From positions 186,001 through 250,000 of the forward strand of contig CANLQL010000004.1 of NCBI GenBank assembly GCA_947493265.1: a stretch of 64,000 nt of DNA. The letters are read 5' to 3'. Made by a program: the position numbers and the translations under genes. The stretch comes from an uncultured Litoreibacter sp. Lineage in GTDB: Bacteria; Pseudomonadota; Alphaproteobacteria; Rhodobacterales; Rhodobacteraceae. This document shows positions 20,072 through 30,857 of this stretch, piece after piece. Below the pieces are notes generated by a model. It did not search any database. It saw only the letters and a program-made list of their open reading frames with translations, and was not told the origin of the DNA. Position 1 is the stretch's first letter; each line of letters starts with the position of its first letter.

Positions 20072-21442
20072 ATGATTGTGACGTTTCTTCTCAATGGAAC
20101 GTGTGTCGAGGCTGAATGCACCAGTCCGACCGAGACGCTGTTGGATTGGTTGCGCGAAACCAAGCACCTCACGGGAACAAAAGAAGGCTGTAACGAAGGC
20201 GATTGCGGCGCGTGTTCGGTTATCGTGACGGGTGAAGACGGCGCGGCGCGGGCGATGAACGCCTGCATCCTGTTTCTTCCGCAAATTCACGGCCGCGCAG
20301 TGCGCACTGTCGAAGGGGTTTCAGGACCAGATGGCAGCTTGCACCCGGTTCAACGCGAGATGGTCACCCATCATGGCTCGCAATGTGGTTTTTGCACGCC
20401 TGGATTTATTGCCACGATGGCAGCAGCGCACAAAAACGGCGCGCAGGATCATGACGACCAATTGGCAGGAAATCTATGCCGCTGCACTGGCTACGCCCCG
20501 ATCATTCGGGCGGCAGAAGCTGCCCAGTCAGCGCATGTGCCCGATTGGATGCACGAGGATTTGAGCAGTCTGCCCGATCAACCTGCCCCGGTCGCAATGC
20601 CGGCAACCAGCGATGAGTTGGCCGCGTGGTACAAAGATCATCCGGATGGCACATTGATTGCCGGAGCGACAGATGTTGGTTTGTGGGTCACAAAACAGCT
20701 GCGTGATCTGGGCGATGTGGCCTTTCTTGGACGCTGTTCAGATTTGCAGACAATTGATGTGTCGGAGAATACGATCCGCATCGGGGCCGCCGTAACACTG
20801 AATACTGTGCGCGAGGCGATTGCGCCCTACCACCCTAGTTTTGCGGAATTGATCCGGCGCTACGGGTCTACCCAAGTGCGCAACGCAGCGACACTGGGGG
20901 GAAATATTGCCAATGGATCACCTATCGGGGATGCCCCGCCTGCCTTGATCGCGTTGGGGGCTATTTTGCACTTGCGCAACGGCAAAACGCGACGGGATCT
21001 GCCGCTTGAGGAGTTCTTCCTTGAATATGGCAAGCAAGACCGCGCGCCAGGCGAATTCGTGGAGGCCGTCAGCATCCCAAGGCAGCCGGACAATCTGCGG
21101 TGCTACAAGATCTCCAAACGGTTCGATCAGGATATTTCCGCACTATGCGGGTGTTTCAATATTGCGATCAACGAAGGCGTCGTCACTTCCGCGCGCATTG
21201 CGTTTGGTGGCATGGCGGGCATTCCCAAGCGGGCCGACGCGGTGGAGGCCGCGTTGATCGGACAGCCTTGGGACTTGGGTACCATTCAAGCCGCGAAAGC
21301 CGGATTCGAACAGGATTTTACGCCGTTAAGCGATATGCGGGCCTCTGCTGAATATCGGATGCAAACAGCCAAGGGGTTGTTGGAACGAGTTTATCAGGCA
21401 AGCCAAGGCATTGCCGCAGATGTCCTGGAGGTCCGGTCATGA
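20072..21442 (+). CDS. xdhA: Xanthine dehydrogenase small subunit ([2Fe-2S] + FAD)
   Basis: [36 protein letters not shown] domain; start moved from 19613 to 20072. Confidence 0.93.
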   Translation: MIVTFLLNGTCVEAECTSPTETLLDWLRETKHLTGTKEGCNEGDCGACSVIVTGEDGAARAMNACILFLPQIHGRAVRTVEGVSGPDGSLHPVQREMVTHHGSQCGFCTPGFIATMAAAHKNGAQDHDDQLAGNLCRCTGYAPIIRAAEAAQSAHVPDWMHEDLSSLPDQPAPVAMPATSDELAAWYKDHPDGTLIAGATDVGLWVTKQLRDLGDVAFLGRCSDLQTIDVSENTIRIGAAVTLNTVREAIAPYHPSFAELIRRYGSTQVRNAATLGGNIANGSPIGDAPPALIALGAILHLRNGKTRRDLPLEEFFLEYGKQDRAPGEFVEAVSIPRQPDNLRCYKISKRFDQDISALCGCFNIAINEGVVTSARIAFGGMAGIPKRADAVEAALIGQPWDLGTIQAAKAGFEQDFTPLSDMRASAEYRMQTAKGLLERVYQASQGIAADVLEVRS

Positions 21443-23718
21443 GCGTTCATAGCCCTGCCCCCCATGACGCGGGAACCCTGCATGTCAGCGGCCTCGCCCG
21501 CTATGTGGACGACATTGCGACCCCGCCCGGCACGCTTCATCTGGCATTCGGCCTGTCCGAGATCGCCCATGGCGACATCACAGCGATGGATTTGTCTGAT
21601 GTGCGCGCGGCACCGGATGTCGTCGCCGTCCTCACCGCAGAAGACATGCCTTTTGCCAACGACGTCTCCCCGTCGGCCCATGACGAACCCTGCTTGGCAA
21701 CAGGAAGCGTGCACTATATTGGACAGCCCGTTTTTGCGGTTGTCGCGCGATCCCATCTGGCCGCGCGCAAAGCGGCGAGGTTGGGCAAGATTGACTATGC
21801 GGAAAAGCCCGCAATCTTAACAATTGACGCGGCAATAGACGCTGGGTCCCGTTTCGAGGACGGGCCTAGGATTTACGAAAAAGGCAATGCCGAAGCCGCG
21901 ATGCAGTCCAGTGCCAATCACCTGACAGGAAGTCTGGAGATCGGCGGGCAAGAGCATTTCTATTTGGAAGGCCATGCGGCCCTCGCCTTGCCGCAAGAAG
22001 GCGGTGACATGGTGGTCCACGCGTCCTCCCAACACCCAACAGAGATTCAGCACAAGGTCGCAGAAGCGCTTGGCATCCCAATGCATGGTGTGCGGGTCGA
22101 AGTGCGCCGAATGGGCGGGGGGTTTGGCGGCAAGGAAAGTCAGGGCAATGCACTATGCGTGATCTGCGCGGTCGCGGCCAGACTGACCGGGCAACCCTGC
22201 AAGATGCGGTACGACCGCGATGATGATTTCGTGATCACCGGAAAGCGGCATGATTTCCGCATTGCCTATTCGGTCGGCTTTGACACGACCGGAAAGATTT
22301 CAGCATTGGAATTCACGCAATACGCACGCTGTGGATGGGCGCAAGATCTCAGCCTGCCTGTCGCTGATCGGGCGATGCTGCACGCCGATAATGCCTATCA
22401 TCTGGAGCACGTAAAAATCACGTCGCACCGTCTGAAAACAAACACCCAGAGCGCCACAGCCTTTCGCGGGTTCGGCGGGCCACAGGGGATGATCGGCATC
22501 GAGCGGGTGATGGATCACGTCGCGCATGAGCTGGGGATCGACCCATTGGCGGTGCGACGGGCGAACTACTATGCGCCGGGCAATGCGGGGCAGACCACAC
22601 CGTATGGAATGCAGGTCGAGGACTTCATTCTGCACGAAATGACCGACCATTTGCTTGCCACATCGGACTATGTCGCGCGGCGCAAAAAGATCGCGAAATG
22701 GAATGCGGAAAACCCTATTCTCAAGCGGGGAATTTCGATCACTCCGGTAAAGTTTGGTATTTCCTTCACGCTGACACATCTTAATCAGGCCGGTGCCTTG
22801 GTGCATCTTTACCAAGACGGCTCAATCCAGCTGAACCATGGCGGCACGGAAATGGGCCAAGGGTTGTTTACCAAAGTGGCGCAGGTAGCGGCCTCCGCTT
22901 TCGGACAACCGCTGGAGGCGGTCAAGATTACCGCTACGGATACAGGCAAGGTGCCAAATACCTCCGCCACGGCCGCATCGTCTGGCACAGATCTGAACGG
23001 TATGGCGGTTCTGGCAGCTTGCGACACACTGAAAGCCCGGATCACCGTATTTCTGAGCACCTATTTCGATGCGCCGGAGAAAAACATAACCTTTTCAAAC
23101 GGATCTGTAACGGTTGGTGATAAAACCCTGTCCTTCGCGGAAGCGGTCTCGCTTGCCTATACCCACAGGATATCGCTGTCTGCGACCGGGTTCTATGCCA
23201 CGCCAAAGGTTGCTTGGGACCGGATTAAAGGGCACGGACGGCCGTTTCTTTACTTCGCCTATGGGGCGGCGGTGACGGAAGTTGTTATCGACAGTTTAAC
23301 CGGTGAGAACAGGATACTTCGTACCGACATTCTTCACGATGCCGGCGCATCGCTGAACCCGGCCCTCGATATCGGCCAGGTCGAAGGCGGCTATGTGCAG
23401 GGTGCAGGTTGGCTGACCACGGAAGAACTTGTTTGGGACACAAAAGGCGAACTGAAGACGCATGCACCCTCGACCTATAAAATTCCGGCAGCGTCTGACC
23501 GCCCGGATGTGTTCAACGTAGCGCTCTGGGACGCTGAAAACGCTGAGAACACGATCCATAAATCGAAGGCCGTGGGGGAGCCGCCTTTGATGTTGGGCAT
23601 TTCTGCATGGTCAGCGCTTTGTGATGCGGTATCAGCGACGGGGCCAAACTATGCGGACCTGCAGACCCCGGCCACCGCCGAAGCAGTGCTGGCCGCCGTT
23701 CACCGGGCCAAAGCATGA
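21439..23718 (+). CDS. xdhB: Xanthine dehydrogenase molybdopterin-binding subunit
   Basis: [34 protein letters not shown]-type C-terminus. Confidence 0.95.
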   Translation: MSVHSPAPHDAGTLHVSGLARYVDDIATPPGTLHLAFGLSEIAHGDITAMDLSDVRAAPDVVAVLTAEDMPFANDVSPSAHDEPCLATGSVHYIGQPVFAVVARSHLAARKAARLGKIDYAEKPAILTIDAAIDAGSRFEDGPRIYEKGNAEAAMQSSANHLTGSLEIGGQEHFYLEGHAALALPQEGGDMVVHASSQHPTEIQHKVAEALGIPMHGVRVEVRRMGGGFGGKESQGNALCVICAVAARLTGQPCKMRYDRDDDFVITGKRHDFRIAYSVGFDTTGKISALEFTQYARCGWAQDLSLPVADRAMLHADNAYHLEHVKITSHRLKTNTQSATAFRGFGGPQGMIGIERVMDHVAHELGIDPLAVRRANYYAPGNAGQTTPYGMQVEDFILHEMTDHLLATSDYVARRKKIAKWNAENPILKRGISITPVKFGISFTLTHLNQAGALVHLYQDGSIQLNHGGTEMGQGLFTKVAQVAASAFGQPLEAVKITATDTGKVPNTSATAASSGTDLNGMAVLAACDTLKARITVFLSTYFDAPEKNITFSNGSVTVGDKTLSFAEAVSLAYTHRISLSATGFYATPKVAWDRIKGHGRPFLYFAYGAAVTEVVIDSLTGENRILRTDILHDAGASLNPALDIGQVEGGYVQGAGWLTTEELVWDTKGELKTHAPSTYKIPAASDRPDVFNVALWDAENAENTIHKSKAVGEPPLMLGISAWSALCDAVSATGPNYADLQTPATAEAVLAAVHRAKA

Positions 23719-24473
23719 GCGCGATTTGGGTGGAGATAACAGGGACACGCGGTTCTTGCCCGCGCGATGCGGGAACCGCGATGAAAGTCACGCCAACCCA
23801 AACGATCGGGACGATCGGTGGTGGAGCGTTGGAACTTCAAGCGATCGCGATGGCACGTGAAGTGCTTGGGGATTTGCAAGGCGATCTCGTGCGTACCATC
23901 CCGCTTGGCCCGGACTTGGGCCAATGCTGCGGCGGGGCAGTCACGCTTCGATTTACGCGTGATAACATGGACAAGTTCGTCGATAAGCCAGCGCCAGCCC
24001 CACAAGAACGTCACTGTGACCATCCCCCACCAAGGCAGCTTTGGCTGTGGGGTGCCGGACATGTCGGGCGGGCAGTGGTGCGCGCCTCACACCCGCAAGT
24101 CTATGAAATTACATGGGTTGATAGCGCCGCTGACAGGTTTCCTGCGCAAATCCCTCCCCATGTTAAACCTGTTTCCGCAGCCGATATGCCGTTACTTGCT
24201 GCCCGCGCCCCGCGCGAGGCACATCACTTGATATTCACCTATTCGCACGAGATTGATTTCGGTCTTTCCGCCGCCCTCTTGCAACGCGGAGCGGCCTCGA
24301 TCGGGTTGATCGGCTCAGACACAAAGCGGGCCCGGTTTTTCCGGCGGCTAAAAGCTTTGGGCTTGCAACCAGACCAGATCATTTGCCCCATTGGCGACAA
24401 AAGCTTGGGCAAATCGCCTGATCAAATTGCCACCGGTATTCTCCAGTCCTTCACCGCAGAGGTCATGACATGA
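23715..24473 (+). CDS. xdhC: Xanthine dehydrogenase accessory protein XdhC
   Basis: TRGSCPRDAGTAMKVT, GGGALE, LGPDLGQCCGG, GLIGSDTKRARF. Confidence 0.92.
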   Translation: MSAIWVEITGTRGSCPRDAGTAMKVTPTQTIGTIGGGALELQAIAMAREVLGDLQGDLVRTIPLGPDLGQCCGGAVTLRFTRDNMDKFVDKPAPAPQERHCDHPPPRQLWLWGAGHVGRAVVRASHPQVYEITWVDSAADRFPAQIPPHVKPVSAADMPLLAARAPREAHHLIFTYSHEIDFGLSAALLQRGAASIGLIGSDTKRARFFRRLKALGLQPDQIICPIGDKSLGKSPDQIATGILQSFTAEVMT

Positions 24474-25981
24474 ACGCATTGCTGGACCTTGACGGTCTAA
24501 CGAAAGCCTACCCCGGTGTCGTTGCCAATGACGATGTCAGTTTTTCCATTCAGGAGGGCGAAGTCCACGCGCTGCTTGGTGAAAACGGTGCCGGTAAATC
24601 GACCTTGGTCAAGATGATCTATGGGCTTGTGAAGCCCGACAGCGGGACAATGCAGCTGCGCGGCTCGTCTTTCGCGCCGCCTGAACCTCGTGCGGCACGG
24701 GCCTCGGGAGTTGCGATGGTTTTCCAGCACTTTTCCCTGTTTGAGGCGCTGGATGTCGCGGAAAACATCGCGCTTGGCATGGAAAACCCACCTGCGATGC
24801 GAGAACTTGCGGCCCGGATCACCGAAGTTTCGCAGAATTACGGCCTGCCATTGGACCCGTCACGACTTGTTGGCGAGTTATCAGCAGGTGAGCGCCAACG
24901 GGTGGAGATTATTCGCTGTCTTCTGCAGAACCCCAAACTTTTGATCATGGACGAGCCGACCAGCGTACTGACCCCTCAGGAGGTCGAAATCTTGTTCAAA
25001 ACGCTCGAGACATTGAAATCAGAGGGCACATCGATCCTGTATATCAGCCACAAGCTGGAAGAAATTCGCAGGCTTTGTGACAGCGCGACGATCTTGCGGC
25101 TGGGTAAGAAAGTGGCCACCTGCAACCCACGCGAAGAAACTGCGAAGGCAATGGCGGAGATGATGGTTGGGAGTACCCTGCACCAACCTGAACGGAAACC
25201 GCACAAGACCCAAGAAGTTGCTTTGCAACTGCATGACCTGACACTGCCGGCACAAAGCGCCTTTGGCACCACATTGAAAAACATAAGTTTTTCCGTCCAG
25301 AAGGGTGAGATTCTTGGTATTGGTGGCGTCGCAGGAAACGGCCAAGATGAGCTGACAGCCGCCCTTTCCGGTGAGGCATTGTCTGATGCAGGCGCGATTG
25401 AAATGCATGGCAAGCCGATCGGCCAGATGGGCCCGAATGCAAGGCGTGAAATCGGGCTTCTGGCCGCGCCGGAAGAACGTCTGGGGCACGCGGCGGCCCC
25501 CGATATGAGCTTGATCGAAAATGCGCTTCTGACAGGTGACATTCGCAAGGGACTTAGCCGCAGAGGGTTTCTCAACTGGCCCAAAGCGAAGGCATTTGCA
25601 GAAAACGTGATTGCGGAATTTGACGTGCGCACACCCGGACCTGGCAATGCGGCGCGCGCCCTTTCGGGGGGAAACTTACAGAAGTTCGTTATCGGGCGGG
25701 AGATATTGCAAGCCCCGGAAGTGCTTGTGATCAATCAGCCAACCTGGGGTGTTGATGCGGCAGCAGCCGCAGATATCCGGCAAGCCCTGCTGGATTTGGC
25801 CGCCAATGGGGCAGCGCTGGTTGTGATTTCCCAAGACCTCGACGAGCTTATGGAAATTTCAGACCGCTTTGCGGCGTTGAACGAAGGTCGTTTGACGGAA
25901 CCGGTGCCTGCGTTTGGCCTGAGTGTGGAACAGATTGGCCTGATGATGGGCGGCGCACATGATTTGGAGGCGGTGCAATGA
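24470..25981 (+). CDS. ABC transporter ATP-binding protein, double NBD, nucleoside/BMP type
   Basis: Walker A GENGAGKST, LSAGERQRVEI, degenerate second NBD LSGGNLQKFVIGRE. Confidence 0.92.
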   Translation: MNALLDLDGLTKAYPGVVANDDVSFSIQEGEVHALLGENGAGKSTLVKMIYGLVKPDSGTMQLRGSSFAPPEPRAARASGVAMVFQHFSLFEALDVAENIALGMENPPAMRELAARITEVSQNYGLPLDPSRLVGELSAGERQRVEIIRCLLQNPKLLIMDEPTSVLTPQEVEILFKTLETLKSEGTSILYISHKLEEIRRLCDSATILRLGKKVATCNPREETAKAMAEMMVGSTLHQPERKPHKTQEVALQLHDLTLPAQSAFGTTLKNISFSVQKGEILGIGGVAGNGQDELTAALSGEALSDAGAIEMHGKPIGQMGPNARREIGLLAAPEERLGHAAAPDMSLIENALLTGDIRKGLSRRGFLNWPKAKAFAENVIAEFDVRTPGPGNAARALSGGNLQKFVIGREILQAPEVLVINQPTWGVDAAAAADIRQALLDLAANGAALVVISQDLDELMEISDRFAALNEGRLTEPVPAFGLSVEQIGLMMGGAHDLEAVQ

Positions 25982-27060
25982 TTGCCTTGGAAAAACGTCC
26001 AACACCGTCGCGGTTCTGGACCGGGATCACTCCGTTTCTGGCGGTTCTCGCCACAATGATCGCAGGCGGCATCATGTTCGCGATTCTGGGCAAAGACCCT
26101 TTCGCGGCCATCCGCACAATTTTCTGGGACCCTGTTTTCGGGGAGTTTGCCTTCTACTACCGCAGCCAATTGCTGGTCAAAGCGGGACCGTTGATCTTGA
26201 TTGCAATCGGTTTGTCACTCGGGTTTCGCGCAGGCGTGTGGAATATCGGCGCAGAGGGCCAATATATCATCGGCGCAATTTGCGGCGCAGCGGTAGGTCT
26301 TGCATTTTACCCCACCGAAAGCTTTCTGATTTTCCCGGCGATGGTGATCGCTGGCGGCTTGGGTGGGTTCCTCTGGGCGATGATCCCCGGAATTCTGAAG
26401 GTGAAATTTCAAACCAACGAAATCCTGGTGTCCCTGCTGCTGGTCTATGTCGCGGAAGCGATCTTGGCCTCAATGGCCCTTGGCGCATTGAAAAACCCCG
26501 ACGGGGCAGGCTTTCCGGGAAGCCGCAATTTCCGGTCATACCCATCAGCCTATAATGAGGACCTGATTGCCAATACAGGCATGCACTGGGGCGTCGTATT
26601 CGCCTTCATCGCTGTGATATTCGCCTATATCCTGCTGTCCCGCCATATGTTGGGTTTCCAGATTAAATTGGCGGGGCAAGCGCCCCGTGCGGCCCGGTTT
26701 GGTGGAGTGAATCCGGACAGATTGATCCTATTTTGCCTTGGCGTCTCTGGCATGTTGGCCGGGTTAGCCGGGCTGTTTGAGGTTTCTGGCCCCGCGGGTC
26801 AGGTCAGCATCGATTTCAATGTGGGCTATGGATTCACGGCAATTATCGTTGCGTTTTTGGGTCGGTTGCATCCGATTGGCATACTTTTGGCGGGGCTGTT
26901 GATGGCCCTCACTTATATTGGCGGGGAACTTGCGCAATCCAATCTTGGCTTGCCCGCCGCCGCCATCCAAGCGTTCCAGGGGATGTTGCTGTTCTTCCTT
27001 CTTGCCGTGGATGTCCTGACCAACTACCGCCTGCGATTTGGCAACCGGGAGGTCGCGTAA
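25978..27060 (+). CDS. ABC transporter permease (nucleoside type)
   Basis: FRAGVWNIGAEGQYIIGAICG and multiple TM segments. Confidence 0.9.
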   Translation: MIALEKRPTPSRFWTGITPFLAVLATMIAGGIMFAILGKDPFAAIRTIFWDPVFGEFAFYYRSQLLVKAGPLILIAIGLSLGFRAGVWNIGAEGQYIIGAICGAAVGLAFYPTESFLIFPAMVIAGGLGGFLWAMIPGILKVKFQTNEILVSLLLVYVAEAILASMALGALKNPDGAGFPGSRNFRSYPSAYNEDLIANTGMHWGVVFAFIAVIFAYILLSRHMLGFQIKLAGQAPRAARFGGVNPDRLILFCLGVSGMLAGLAGLFEVSGPAGQVSIDFNVGYGFTAIIVAFLGRLHPIGILLAGLLMALTYIGGELAQSNLGLPAAAIQAFQGMLLFFLLAVDVLTNYRLRFGNREVA

Positions 27061-27992
27061 TGGATTTATCTTCAATCAGCCCGACACTTCTGATTGCGTC
27101 CTTAATGGTCGCGGCCACACCGATATTGCTAGCCGCGATCGGCGAATTAATCGTGGAAAAAGCAGGCGTTCTTAACCTTGGTGTCGAAGGGATGATGATC
27201 ACTGGCGCGATCTGTGGGTTTGCCATCGCGGTTGAAACCGGCTCTCCGGTGATCGGGTTTATTGCGGCCGCCGCAGGGGGCGCGTTGCTATCGCTGATTT
27301 TTGGCGTTTTGACCCAGTATTTGCTGTCCAATCAAGTGGCCACAGGTCTTGCCCTGACCCTGTTCGGGCTTGGTCTGTCCTCATTGATGGGACAGAGTTA
27401 TGTGGGCATCAAACCTCCGCAAACCAATAAACTAGACATCCCGGTCCTATCAGACATTCCGGTTCTGGGACCGATCCTGTTTAACCACGACATCATGGTT
27501 TACTTCGCCCTCGCACTTGTTGTGCTTGTCTGGCTGGGGTTGAACCGAACGCGCGCCGGTCTGGTCTTGCGGGCAGTTGGCGAAAATCACGACGCGGCCC
27601 ACGCTTTGGGCTATAAAGTTATCCGTGTTCGCCTGCTTGCGATTATGTTTGGGGGGGCTTGCGCGGGGCTTGGCGGGGCGTATCTGTCGCTGATCCGGGT
27701 GCCGCAATGGACAGAAGGCATGACCGCCGGTGCGGGCTGGATTGCATTGGCAATCGTTGTATTCGGGGCTTGGCGACCTTTCCGGGTTTTGCTTGGCGCC
27801 TATTTATTTGGCGGTGTCACCGTTTTGCAGCTAAACCTGCAAGCGGCTGGCCTCGCAATTCCGGTGGAGTACTTGTCCATGTCGCCATATCTGATAACCA
27901 TCGCTGTGCTGGTTGTCATGTCTGCCAAACGGGGGCGTACGTCACTCGCGGCGCCCGCCAGTCTGGGACGCATTTTCCACGCCTCGCAATGA
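27060..27992 (+). CDS. ABC transporter permease (nucleoside type)
   Basis: EKAGVLNLGVEGMMITGAICG; overlaps previous stop by 1 bp. Confidence 0.9.
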   Translation: MDLSSISPTLLIASLMVAATPILLAAIGELIVEKAGVLNLGVEGMMITGAICGFAIAVETGSPVIGFIAAAAGGALLSLIFGVLTQYLLSNQVATGLALTLFGLGLSSLMGQSYVGIKPPQTNKLDIPVLSDIPVLGPILFNHDIMVYFALALVVLVWLGLNRTRAGLVLRAVGENHDAAHALGYKVIRVRLLAIMFGGACAGLGGAYLSLIRVPQWTEGMTAGAGWIALAIVVFGAWRPFRVLLGAYLFGGVTVLQLNLQAAGLAIPVEYLSMSPYLITIAVLVVMSAKRGRTSLAAPASLGRIFHASQ

Positions 27993-28029
27993 GGCATTGC
28001 TGCTAATAATAAACTTGGGGAGATACCAA

Positions 28030-29112
28030 ATGAAAAGAAGAACAATCCTGGCCGGAGCCGTCGCGGCATTGGCCCTTACGGGCACTGCTTTTGCAGATGG
28101 CCACGCGAAAACCAAAGTCGGCTTCGTCTATGTCGGCCCTGTTGGTGACGGCGGTTGGACCTATGAGCATGACCAAGGTCGACTTGCTGTGGAAGCTGAG
28201 TTCGGCGACAAGGTCGAGACCGTTTACCAAGAAAATGTCCCTGAAGGGGCAGACGCCGAGCGCGTGATCACCCAGATGGCGCTGCAAGGTGCTGATATTA
28301 TCTTCACAACCTCCTTTGGCTATATGGACCCTACAAACGCGGTTGCCGCCAAATTCCCGGATGTGAAGTTTGAGCACGCAACAGGCTACAAGCGCGAGAC
28401 ACCGAATGTGTCCACATACTCGGCACGTTTCTATGAGGGCCGCGCTGTTCAAGGCCATATCGCAGGCAAGATGACCAAGACCAACAAAATTGGCTACATC
28501 GCGTCTTTCCCGATCCCGGAAGTTATCCGTGGCATCAACTCTGCCTATATTCACGCGAAACGCGTAAACCCGGATGTCGAGTTTAACATCGTGTGGGCTT
28601 ACACATGGTTTGACCCGGCGAAAGAAGCCGATGCGGCAACGGCGTTGATTGAACAAGGCGCAGACGTGATCTTGCAGCACACTGATTCCACAGCGCCTTT
28701 GGCGGCCGCCGAAAAAGCTGGGAACGTGATCGGGTTCGGTCAGGCATCCGACATGGCGGAATACAAGCCATCGCCGCGCGTCTCTTCGATCATCGACAAT
28801 TGGGCCCCTTACTACATCGCACGCGTTAAGGCTGTGATGGACGGTACTTGGGAAAGCGTTGACACATGGGACGGGATCGCACCCGGCATGGTCGAAATCG
28901 GTGAAATCACTGACGCTGTTCCGGCAGATATCAAAGCGGAAGCTCTTGCAATGGAGGCGGCGATGGCTGCGGGCGAATATAACCCGTTCACCGGTCCGCT
29001 GAACAAGCAGGACGGCTCCGTTTGGTTGGCAGAAGGCGAAACAGCGGATGACGGCACTTTGGCCGGCATGAGCTTTTTCGTCGAAGGACTGACAGGCGAT
29101 ATTCCGAACTAA
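28030..29112 (+). CDS. BMP-family ABC transporter substrate-binding protein
   Basis: Signal peptide MKRRTILAGAVAALALTGTAFA; VGFVYVGPVGDGGWTYEHDQGR. Confidence 0.92.
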   Translation: MKRRTILAGAVAALALTGTAFADGHAKTKVGFVYVGPVGDGGWTYEHDQGRLAVEAEFGDKVETVYQENVPEGADAERVITQMALQGADIIFTTSFGYMDPTNAVAAKFPDVKFEHATGYKRETPNVSTYSARFYEGRAVQGHIAGKMTKTNKIGYIASFPIPEVIRGINSAYIHAKRVNPDVEFNIVWAYTWFDPAKEADAATALIEQGADVILQHTDSTAPLAAAEKAGNVIGFGQASDMAEYKPSPRVSSIIDNWAPYYIARVKAVMDGTWESVDTWDGIAPGMVEIGEITDAVPADIKAEALAMEAAMAAGEYNPFTGPLNKQDGSVWLAEGETADDGTLAGMSFFVEGLTGDIPN

Positions 29113-29134
29113 TCGGCGATCAGCTTGAGCTTTG

Positions 29135-29165
29135 AAAGCCCGCACCGATCCGTGCGGGCTTTTTC
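29135..29165 (+). terminator. Rho-independent terminator of the xdh/ABC operon
   Basis: AGCCCGCAC-CGATCC-GTGCGGGCT followed by TTTTC. Confidence 0.85.
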
Positions 29166-29248
29166 TTGCCAACTCACGGGAGCGTTTCTCGACAGTACCG
29201 CGACAAGCAATTAGGACTTTATTCCAACGGTCCAAACGGGGGTTCGGA

Positions 29249-29842
29249 ATGGTAGATCTGAAGTTTATCAGGCGGTTTTGTGCGGTATTCGCGCTGACAA
29301 TCCTGGCTGCATGTGGTGTCCCGCAAGACACCTCGGCACCGGCAACGCAGAATGAAATTGACCAACTGAGCACAGGTATCCTGGCCCTTGGTCCAAATGT
29401 CGATCCTGCAGAAGCAGCACGCGCCGCCCGAATTGCGTTCAGCTATTCCAAGCAATTGGCGGTGGAATATCAGATCACTGACCCGCCCCTGATCCACAAT
29501 ATGAAGGTGAATTCCGGGACAAAACCGCGTGGGTTATGCTGGCATTGGGCAGATGATCTGGAGGCGCGTCTGGCACAGGAAAACTTCCAAACGTTGGATT
29601 TGCATCGGGCCATCGCCAATGCGGACAGGCCGCTTTTCATCGAGCATTCGACCGCTATTCTAAGCCCAAAAGGTTCAACCATGGCGAATGGCATGATCGT
29701 TGATCCCTGGCGCTATGGTGGCAAACTTTATTGGGGAAAAACGACCGAGGATAAGCGGTACACCTGGTATCCCCGCGCCAAAGTGTTTGAGTGGAAGCGC
29801 AACGGTAAGCGCGGCAGCTTGCGCAGTCTTGCCGCAAGCTAG
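29249..29842 (+). CDS. Predicted lipoprotein, possible Cys-His-Asp hydrolase-like fold
   Basis: Lipobox LTILAAC; GLCWHWADDL, FIEHSTAI, MIVDPWRYGG motifs. Confidence 0.6.
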   Translation: MVDLKFIRRFCAVFALTILAACGVPQDTSAPATQNEIDQLSTGILALGPNVDPAEAARAARIAFSYSKQLAVEYQITDPPLIHNMKVNSGTKPRGLCWHWADDLEARLAQENFQTLDLHRAIANADRPLFIEHSTAILSPKGSTMANGMIVDPWRYGGKLYWGKTTEDKRYTWYPRAKVFEWKRNGKRGSLRSLAAS

Positions 29843-29908
29843 TCGCCGCACGCGCTATTCACGCGATTTTTCTTTTCCGAACCGCGATCTCATGGCACCT
29901 ATTGCGCT

Positions 29909-30844
29909 ATGATTACTGAACTCAAAACGCGCTCTGGCGCGCCCGCCTCGCTGCTATGTTTCGGCGCAATGCAATTTGGGGAACGCGCAGATGGGGCTGC
30001 GTCCCGGTCGATGTATGAAGATTGCCGCAAGGCTGGAGTGAACTTCTTCGATACCGCGCACGCGTACACGGACGGAATGTCAGAAACTCTGCTGGGGGAA
30101 TTCGCAGCGTCCGAGCGTGACGACCTGATCATAGCCACCAAGGCAGGGTATGTCGGTGGAGCTGCGCGACAGAACATCTTAAGGACATTTGACGAAAGTC
30201 GCTCGCGCCTCGGAATGGACGAGATTGACTTGTTCTATATGCACCGCTTCGACGACGAAACGCCGTTGGAGGAAACTTTTGAGACCTTGGCAGGGCTGCA
30301 ATCTGACGGCAAAATTCGCTATGTCGGCGTTTCGAACTATGCAGCCTGGCAAGTGGTCAAAGCCCTCGGCGTGGCCGCAAAATTTGGAACGCGGATCGAC
30401 GTGTTGCAACCAATGTACAACCTTGTGAAACGACAAGCCGAGGTTGAGATTTTGCCCGCTTGTCTGTCTGAAGGCGTTGCTGTCGTGCCCTATTCACCGC
30501 TTGGCGGAGGGCTTCTGACGGGCAAATATGCCGCCGGGGAAACAGGGCGCTTGAACGAAGATAGCCGTTACAATGCGCGTTATGGACTGGATTGGATGCA
30601 CGCAGCCGGGGCGGCTTTGCCGGAAATCGCGGAAGCACATGACACCCATCCGGCGACATTGGCGGTGGCTTGGGTTGCGAAGAACCCAGCGGTTGCGGCC
30701 CCGATAATTTCGGCAAAATCATCCGCGCAACTGGCCCCATCTTTGGCCGCGATGCGCTACCGGATGTCAGACGCGCTTTATGCGCAGATGGCGGCGCTGA
30801 CACCGACTCCTGCCCCTGCGACGGATCGTTTGGAGGAAGCCTGA
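29909..30844 (+). CDS. Aldo/keto reductase
   Basis: FFDTAHAYTDGMSETLLGEF, YVGVSNY, YSPLGGGLLTGKY. Confidence 0.92.
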   Translation: MITELKTRSGAPASLLCFGAMQFGERADGAASRSMYEDCRKAGVNFFDTAHAYTDGMSETLLGEFAASERDDLIIATKAGYVGGAARQNILRTFDESRSRLGMDEIDLFYMHRFDDETPLEETFETLAGLQSDGKIRYVGVSNYAAWQVVKALGVAAKFGTRIDVLQPMYNLVKRQAEVEILPACLSEGVAVVPYSPLGGGLLTGKYAAGETGRLNEDSRYNARYGLDWMHAAGAALPEIAEAHDTHPATLAVAWVAKNPAVAAPIISAKSSAQLAPSLAAMRYRMSDALYAQMAALTPTPAPATDRLEEA

Positions 30845-30857
30845 CGAAACCCGCAGG

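Noticed and set aside
28003-29373. 456-aa ORF on - strand
   Set aside because: Antisense to the BMP substrate-binding gene and through its terminator; Cys/His/Arg-rich, not protein-like
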